NCBI GenBank assembly: GCA_030596245.1
Contig: JAUVKN010000001.1
Coordinates: 1 to 39,728, forward strand
Origin: Bacteroidia bacterium
Lineage (GTDB): Bacteria > Bacteroidota > Bacteroidia > Bacteroidales > GCA-2748055
Length of the DNA stretch: 39,728 nt
Direction: 5' to 3'
Shown in pieces: positions 34,911 through 39,728 of the stretch. Every line of letters starts with the position of its first letter. The first letter of the stretch is position 1. The position numbers and the translations under genes were made by a program. The notes below the pieces were generated by a model. It was not told where the DNA came from. It searched no databases and saw nothing but the letters and a program-made list of their open reading frames with translations.

Positions 34911-36161
34911 TTATCTGATCTTCAGGGTTACAATGGATATCACCGCCAGCATGATTCCCACAATCCAGAACCTGGTCACGATCTTGGGTTCGGGAAATCC
35001 TTTTTTCTGGTAGTGGTGGTGGATGGGGGACATGAGGAAGATCCTCCGTCCCGCACCGTATTTTCTTTTGGTTCTTTTGAAATAGCTCACTTGCAGGATC
35101 ACCGACATGCTCTCCACAAGGTAGATACCACATAGGATGGGGATCAGCAATTCCTTGCGAATGATCACTGCAAACACTGCAATGATCCCGCCGAGGGCAA
35201 GACTCCCCGTATCCCCCATAAATATCTGGGCCGGATAGGAGTTGTACCACAGGAATCCGATGGTTGCACCGGTGAAAGCCCCTGCAAAAATAATCAGCTC
35301 ACCAGCATATGGTATATGCATGATGTTCAGGTAATTAGAAAAGATGGCATTGCCCGATAACCAGGCCAGGATGCCCAGTGTAACACCAATAATCGCAGCC
35401 GAGCCGGTGGCCAGTCCGTCCAGTCCGTCAGTAAGATTGGCCCCATTGGATACAGCAGTTACAATGAATATTACTGCCAGAACAAAGATGATCCAAACCA
35501 GGCTATCGGCATACTTACCAGAGAACCAGACCAGCCACGAATAATCAAACTCATTGTTCTTTACAAAAGGAATGGTGGTGAGTGGTTGCTTATGTTCCTG
35601 TACTATATAGAGGTTCCCGGCATCGTCTACCTGCATCTCCTGTGACTTGTACTCCTGAAAATTATCCTCGGTAATGGTGATCCTCTCACGGATCATTACA
35701 TCGTCACTTAAATAAAGGGTCAGGCCCACGATCAGGCCCAGCACAATCTGACCAATGATCTTAAATTTCCCGCGCAATCCATTCTTATTCTTCTTAAACA
35801 CCTTGATATAATCATCCATGAATCCGATTAGTCCCAGCCAGACAGTGGCAATCAGCATCAGAAGGATGTAAATGTTGGTGAGATTGGCAAAAAGCAGCAC
35901 GGGCACGATGATCGATGCAAGGATAATAAGCCCTCCCATGGTGGGGGTTCCCTGTTTTTGATCCTGTCCCTCCAGTCCCAGGTCACGAACCGATTCCCCG
36001 ATCTGTTTGCGATGGAGAATACCTATAATCCGCTTGCCAAAAATCATGGAGATCACAAGGGAGGTGATCACAGCAAAGGCAGCCCTGAAAGAGAGGTACT
36101 GGAACATTCCGGCTCCCGGGATATCAAACTGGTCGAGGTATTCAAACAGGTGATATATCAT
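34911..36161 (-). CDS. mraY: phospho-MurNAc-pentapeptide transferase MraY
   Basis: MraY makes lipid I by transferring phospho-MurNAc-pentapeptide to undecaprenyl phosphate in the inner membrane. The 416-residue polytopic protein has KQGTPTMGGL (68-77), LIGFMDDYIKVFKKNKNGL with the Asp pair, NGANLTDGLDGLATG (about 239-253), FMGDTGSLALGG and MSPIHHHYQKKGFPEPKIVTRFWI. A ~60-residue insertion (about 150-215) between membrane helices, absent from E. coli MraY, is characteristic of Bacteroidota. Its start overlaps the murE stop by four bases. Confidence 0.97.
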   Translation of the reverse strand: MIYHLFEYLDQFDIPGAGMFQYLSFRAAFAVITSLVISMIFGKRIIGILHRKQIGESVRDLGLEGQDQKQGTPTMGGLIILASIIVPVLLFANLTNIYILLMLIATVWLGLIGFMDDYIKVFKKNKNGLRGKFKIIGQIVLGLIVGLTLYLSDDVMIRERITITEDNFQEYKSQEMQVDDAGNLYIVQEHKQPLTTIPFVKNNEFDYSWLVWFSGKYADSLVWIIFVLAVIFIVTAVSNGANLTDGLDGLATGSAAIIGVTLGILAWLSGNAIFSNYLNIMHIPYAGELIIFAGAFTGATIGFLWYNSYPAQIFMGDTGSLALGGIIAVFAVIIRKELLIPILCGIYLVESMSVILQVSYFKRTKRKYGAGRRIFLMSPIHHHYQKKGFPEPKIVTRFWIVGIMLAVISIVTLKIR

Positions 36162-37615
36162 GTTTTTTCCTTTAAATTCATTTTCAGTATCTCCATATCG
36201 TCAAAGGCTACTTTCTCACCACGGATCTCCTGGGTTTTCTCATGGCCTTTTCCTGCTACCAGAATGATGTCATGATCTCCTGCAATGATGCAAGCGGTAC
36301 GGATGGCCTCCTCCCTGCTCTCGATGCGCATGGTATGTTCCTGCAGTCCGGGTGGGATCCCCGCCATCATCTCCTCCAGTATGGCCTCCGGATCTTCGTC
36401 CCTGGGATTATCCGATGTGAGGATCACCTTGTGACTGGTCTGAGCTGCTATTCGTGCCATGTTGGGGCGCTTGCCCCGGTCCCTGTTGCCTCCGGCCCCT
36501 AAAACAGTGATGATCTCACCCCCTGTTACATTGACTTCACGGATGGTGTCCAGAACATTTTGGAGCGCATCAGGAGTATGTGCATAATCCACGATCCCAA
36601 TGGTGCCTTTTTCCGAGTGAAAAGTCTCAAACCGACCCGATACCGGGTTTACCTGACTGATACCCTTGATCACATCTTCCGGGTGCTGACCCAGGAGTAC
36701 CGATACTCCATATACACAAAGCAGATTGCTCGCATTGAAACGACCCGGCAGTTTTATCCATACCTCCTCACCGTTGATCTCTATGGAAGAACCCTCCATG
36801 TGCATCTCGTTGATCTTTCCCCTAAATTCGCAAAGAGAGCGAAGACTATAGGTATGTGCCTCGGCCATACAGTTCTGAAGCATTACTTTTCCATTCTTAT
36901 CATCCCCGTTCACAAGCGCAAATGCATCTCCCGAAAGTTGATCGAAGAACCGTTTTTTCACCGTGAGGTAATCCCTGAAATCCTTATGATAATCGAGATG
37001 ATCACGGGTGAGATTGGTAAAGACTCCTCCATTAAACTCAAGTCCATCTATGCGCTCCTGGTCAATGGCGTGGGAGGAAACTTCCATGAAACAGTACTCA
37101 CATCCGTAATCGACCATTTCTCGCAGGTATGCATTGATTTGCAGTGGATCGGGTGTGGTATGGGTGGCTGGACGGGTCTCTTCCCCGATGAGTACCTGGA
37201 TGGTGGAGAGCAATCCCGATTTGAAACCAAGCCGGGTATGCATCTGGTAGAGCAGCGAAGCAATGGTGGTCTTGCCGTTGGTACCAGTAATCCCCACCAG
37301 GTGTAATTCCCGTGACGGGTACCCATGAAATGCAGATGACAACCGGGCCAGCGCCTTTCGGGAATCAGTTACCCGGATCCAAACTGCACCTGTTTCCGGG
37401 CTGGATGGATCATCTTCACAAACGATAGCACCAGCCCCGGCCGTAAGTGCCTGGTCTATAAACCTGTGTCCGTCCGAATGGGTTCCTCTGATAGCTACGA
37501 AGAGATCCCCGCTCCGAACTTCCCGGGAGTCAAAAGTGATGCCGGTAATGTCCAGGTTTTCATTACCTGTCATTCCGACTATCTCCAATTCCTGTATGAT
37601 CTCTTTTAAATTCAA
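36158..37615 (-). CDS. murE: UDP-MurNAc-tripeptide synthetase MurE (meso-DAP type)
   Basis: MurE adds the third stem-peptide residue. The 485-residue protein has the ATP loop GITGTNGKTTIASLLY (108-123), TPDPLQINAYLREMVDYG, the carbamylated-lysine neighbourhood (DHLDYHKDFRDYLTVKKRFF) and VDYAHTPDALQNVL. The motif DNPRDEDP lies near residue 400. DNPR is the known determinant for meso-diaminopimelate selection, as opposed to the lysine-adding type. The gene lies directly after ftsI with no gap. Confidence 0.96.
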   Translation of the reverse strand: MNLKEIIQELEIVGMTGNENLDITGITFDSREVRSGDLFVAIRGTHSDGHRFIDQALTAGAGAIVCEDDPSSPETGAVWIRVTDSRKALARLSSAFHGYPSRELHLVGITGTNGKTTIASLLYQMHTRLGFKSGLLSTIQVLIGEETRPATHTTPDPLQINAYLREMVDYGCEYCFMEVSSHAIDQERIDGLEFNGGVFTNLTRDHLDYHKDFRDYLTVKKRFFDQLSGDAFALVNGDDKNGKVMLQNCMAEAHTYSLRSLCEFRGKINEMHMEGSSIEINGEEVWIKLPGRFNASNLLCVYGVSVLLGQHPEDVIKGISQVNPVSGRFETFHSEKGTIGIVDYAHTPDALQNVLDTIREVNVTGGEIITVLGAGGNRDRGKRPNMARIAAQTSHKVILTSDNPRDEDPEAILEEMMAGIPPGLQEHTMRIESREEAIRTACIIAGDHDIILVAGKGHEKTQEIRGEKVAFDDMEILKMNLKEKT

Positions 37616-39728
37616 TTATCCCTCCTTCATACTCATATTTAGTGTGACGACCGACCCTTTCAAAATCCTGCTCCCTGCCTGAACCGATTGCTTTCTTATG
37701 GTACCCCTGCCATCCACCACCACCTTCAATCCTTTACTCTCCAACAGGTAAAGAGCATCCTTCAATCCCATATCCACAACGTTGGGCACCACCTCTTCCG
37801 AAATGAGCCGGGAGGAGAGTACCACACCCTCAGGTGTGCTCCTTGTAGATACCCAAGTGGCTTCCCCTTCGGTCTGTTGAAGAGGAAGGTTCAGGTATTC
37901 AAAAGTGGATGCAAGGGCATCTCCGCTTCCGCTTTTGGAATAGGGTGCCTGAATGGTCTCATCTGCAAGTGTTACCTGGTTGTCGTGCATTTCATATTCA
38001 CGTACATAAATCCGGTCCGTTATCTCCCGGAAAATTGGGCCAGCCACGAGGTTTCCATAATAGATGCGCTTTGACCTGGCATTCACTACAACAATGCAGG
38101 AATACTTAGGATTGTTGGCTGGAAAATACCCAACAAATGAAGCCATGTAAAGCGCTTTCGTATAACCCTCCTTGTTCAGCGCCAGCTGTGCTGTTCCGGT
38201 TTTACCAGCAATCTTGTAATGGCTGTTGGTCAGGTTCCTGGCAGTACCACTATCCACTACTCCTTCCAGCATGCTTCTGACCTGTCCCAGGGTTTCCCGG
38301 GAACAGATGTGGTTATTCAAAACTTCTGTATCAAAGCGTTTCACCATTTTTCCATGAGATCGCATCTCTTCCACGAATATGGGCTTCACCATTTTTCCGT
38401 TGTTGGCCACAGCATTGTAGAAGGCAAGAATTTGCAATGGGGTCATCCGAACTTCGTAGCCAATGGACATCCATGGCAGTGAGAGTCCCGACCAGAGCTC
38501 ACTGTCGGTATACTTGATCTCGGGCTTTCCCTCACCTCTGATTTCAAGCCCCAATTTCCGGTTCAGTCCCATTTTATATAACCGGTCCACAAACTGCTCT
38601 GGCTGCTTTTTGTAGCTCTCATTGACAATCTGGGAGATCCCAACATTGGAAGAAGCTTCAAATGCACGCTGAACAGTGATCTCCCCCATACCTTCTGCCC
38701 CACTGTCCTCCATTTTCTGTCCATAGTAGTATGTTTTCCCATCACCAACATCTATTTTGTCATTCGGATGGACGTGACCGTCTTCCAGCAGGGCGATCAT
38801 CGAAGCCAGCTTAAAGGTGGATCCAGGCTCGGTGCTTTCTCCGACGGCAAAATTGTAGTTTTCGCGATAGTTTCCATCTTCCTCCAAGGCCAGGTTAGCA
38901 ATGGCCCTTACCTTTCCTGTCTCTACTTCCATCACCACCACCGTTCCATGATCGGCACCGTGCTTCAACAATTGGGAATGCAACGCATTCTCGGCCACAT
39001 CCTGCAAATCCACATCGATGGTTGTAATAATGTCATATCCATCTTTGGGTTCGATCTCGTTGGCATCATTGATGGGCATCCAGATATCTCCCCGGATCTT
39101 TCTCATAAGCCTGTATCCTTCCACTCCCTTCAATTCCGTATCGAATGCCCCCTCCAGACCAACCACGCTCTTTAAGTCTTCGCTCATGGTATATCCCACA
39201 GTCCTGGCTGCCAGCATTCCATAGGGCTTTACCCTTCTGTTCTGCTGCACATAGATTACTCCGCCCTGGTATCTGCCCGCATCATAGATGGGGAATTGTT
39301 TCACCTGCTGCAACTGGGTGTAGCTTACATTTCGCTTTACCAGAAAATAGCGGTTTCCGTTCTCCTGGGCTCGTACCAGCTCACGTTTATAGGTGGACCA
39401 ATGCCGGTCCTGGAACATGTTGGAGAGAGCCTTTGAAAGCTGATCAACACCCCTGTCAAAAATCTCGCGGGTGAAAGATTCTGACCGGAAGTCCATTCGA
39501 ATCTCATAGAAAGGCACTGAAACAGCCATTAGACGTCCGTCGGAAGAATAGATGTTACCACGATTAGGCTCGATCACCTTATGGCGGATGGTACTATTCT
39601 CCTCCTGGGCCCAGATCTCCTTTTCAAAGATCTGAAGTTGGAGGGCCTTTCCGAGTATGAGCAATCCAATAAGTAAAATCCCCAGATAAACCAGGGATGT
39701 CCGTATCAATATGTCCCGTTTTAATGAC
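37616..39728 (-). CDS. ftsI: FtsI (PBP3-type transpeptidase with PASTA domain), 5' end beyond the window
   Basis: FtsI cross-links septal peptidoglycan. The reading frame continues to the right edge: codons before the TTG at 39709 read SLKRDI, typical of the cytoplasmic start of this family. The true start is therefore outside the window. The visible ~703 residues include a membrane helix near the start, a PBP dimerisation domain, and a transpeptidase domain with the SxxK serine in PGSTFKL (about 297-300, counting from the TTG), SSNVG (about 351) and KTGTAQL (about 502). A single C-terminal PASTA domain follows (VPNVVDMGLKDALYLLESKG... to the end), as in Bacteroidota FtsI. It pairs functionally with FtsW, encoded in the same cluster. 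Confidence 0.95.
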   Translation of the reverse strand, partial: SLKRDILIRTSLVYLGILLIGLLILGKALQLQIFEKEIWAQEENSTIRHKVIEPNRGNIYSSDGRLMAVSVPFYEIRMDFRSESFTREIFDRGVDQLSKALSNMFQDRHWSTYKRELVRAQENGNRYFLVKRNVSYTQLQQVKQFPIYDAGRYQGGVIYVQQNRRVKPYGMLAARTVGYTMSEDLKSVVGLEGAFDTELKGVEGYRLMRKIRGDIWMPINDANEIEPKDGYDIITTIDVDLQDVAENALHSQLLKHGADHGTVVVMEVETGKVRAIANLALEEDGNYRENYNFAVGESTEPGSTFKLASMIALLEDGHVHPNDKIDVGDGKTYYYGQKMEDSGAEGMGEITVQRAFEASSNVGISQIVNESYKKQPEQFVDRLYKMGLNRKLGLEIRGEGKPEIKYTDSELWSGLSLPWMSIGYEVRMTPLQILAFYNAVANNGKMVKPIFVEEMRSHGKMVKRFDTEVLNNHICSRETLGQVRSMLEGVVDSGTARNLTNSHYKIAGKTGTAQLALNKEGYTKALYMASFVGYFPANNPKYSCIVVVNARSKRIYYGNLVAGPIFREITDRIYVREYEMHDNQVTLADETIQAPYSKSGSGDALASTFEYLNLPLQQTEGEATWVSTRSTPEGVVLSSRLISEEVVPNVVDMGLKDALYLLESKGLKVVVDGRGTIRKQSVQAGSRILKGSVVTLNMSMKEG

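Noticed and set aside
36560..37306. 248-codon plus-strand ORF
   Set aside because: Antisense shadow of murE.

Overview
The window looks like chromosomal DNA of a Bacteroidota bacterium, most likely of the Bacteroidales/Marinilabiliales type. Reasons: (i) a complete Bacteroidota-order division and cell-wall (dcw) cluster on the minus strand (ftsI-murE-mraY-murD-ftsW-murG-murC-ftsQ-ftsA-ftsZ) with a PASTA-tailed FtsI, a large MraY insertion and an FtsZ ending in NSYLHDNVD; (ii) a protein with a type IX secretion (T9SS) C-terminal domain (YPNP motif); (iii) the coaX / outer-membrane protein / TPR / lptC / CNNM-CBS / ppiD gene order; (iv) several TAnnTTTG -7 promoter boxes. No rRNA, tRNA or CRISPR array was seen.

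Layout. 1-578: 5' part of an insertion-sequence transposase that runs off the left edge. 579-1519: gene-free DNA with a hairpin, a ~126-bp concentric palindrome and several short tandem-repeat families. 1520-2729: a PLD-like protein whose tail is a 14-unit PGPK repeat, overlapped by a small ORF ending in a 10-unit DKIP repeat. 2908-9803 (minus): five-gene operon of secreted glycoside hydrolase, stand-alone receiver, YaiO-type TPR/beta-barrel protein, membrane HEAT-repeat protein and processive GT2 glycosyltransferase. I read it as an uncharacterised synthase-dependent exopolysaccharide system. 9889-14500: aspartokinase, cyclophilin-like protein, glycerate kinase and lactate permease. 14540-21282 (plus): mfd-coaX-OMP-TPR unit ending in an intrinsic terminator. 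21563-25840 (plus): lptC, a tiny membrane protein, a CNNM/CBS (GldE/CorC-like) protein and ppiD, then a terminator. 26097-39728 (minus): the dcw cluster, with ftsI running off the right edge.

How the genes work together. The dcw cluster makes lipid II (MurC/D/E/MraY/MurG), polymerises and cross-links it at the septum (FtsW/FtsI) and builds the Z-ring (FtsQ/A/Z). MurE has the DNPR meso-DAP signature, and the aspartokinase feeds the same DAP/lysine pathway. lptC, ppiD and the OMP/TPR pair serve outer-membrane biogenesis. The most interesting candidate system is the GH-receiver-YaiO-HEAT-GT2 operon. It resembles Pga-type polymer machines (GT2 synthase, TPR-porin, matrix hydrolase), but its hydrolase carries a T9SS sorting domain and there is a phospho-receiver in place of an obvious c-di-GMP module. 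The second unusual area is the minisatellite-rich 1.2-2.7 kb block around the PLD-like gene. All assignments come from reading the sequence; no database search was run.
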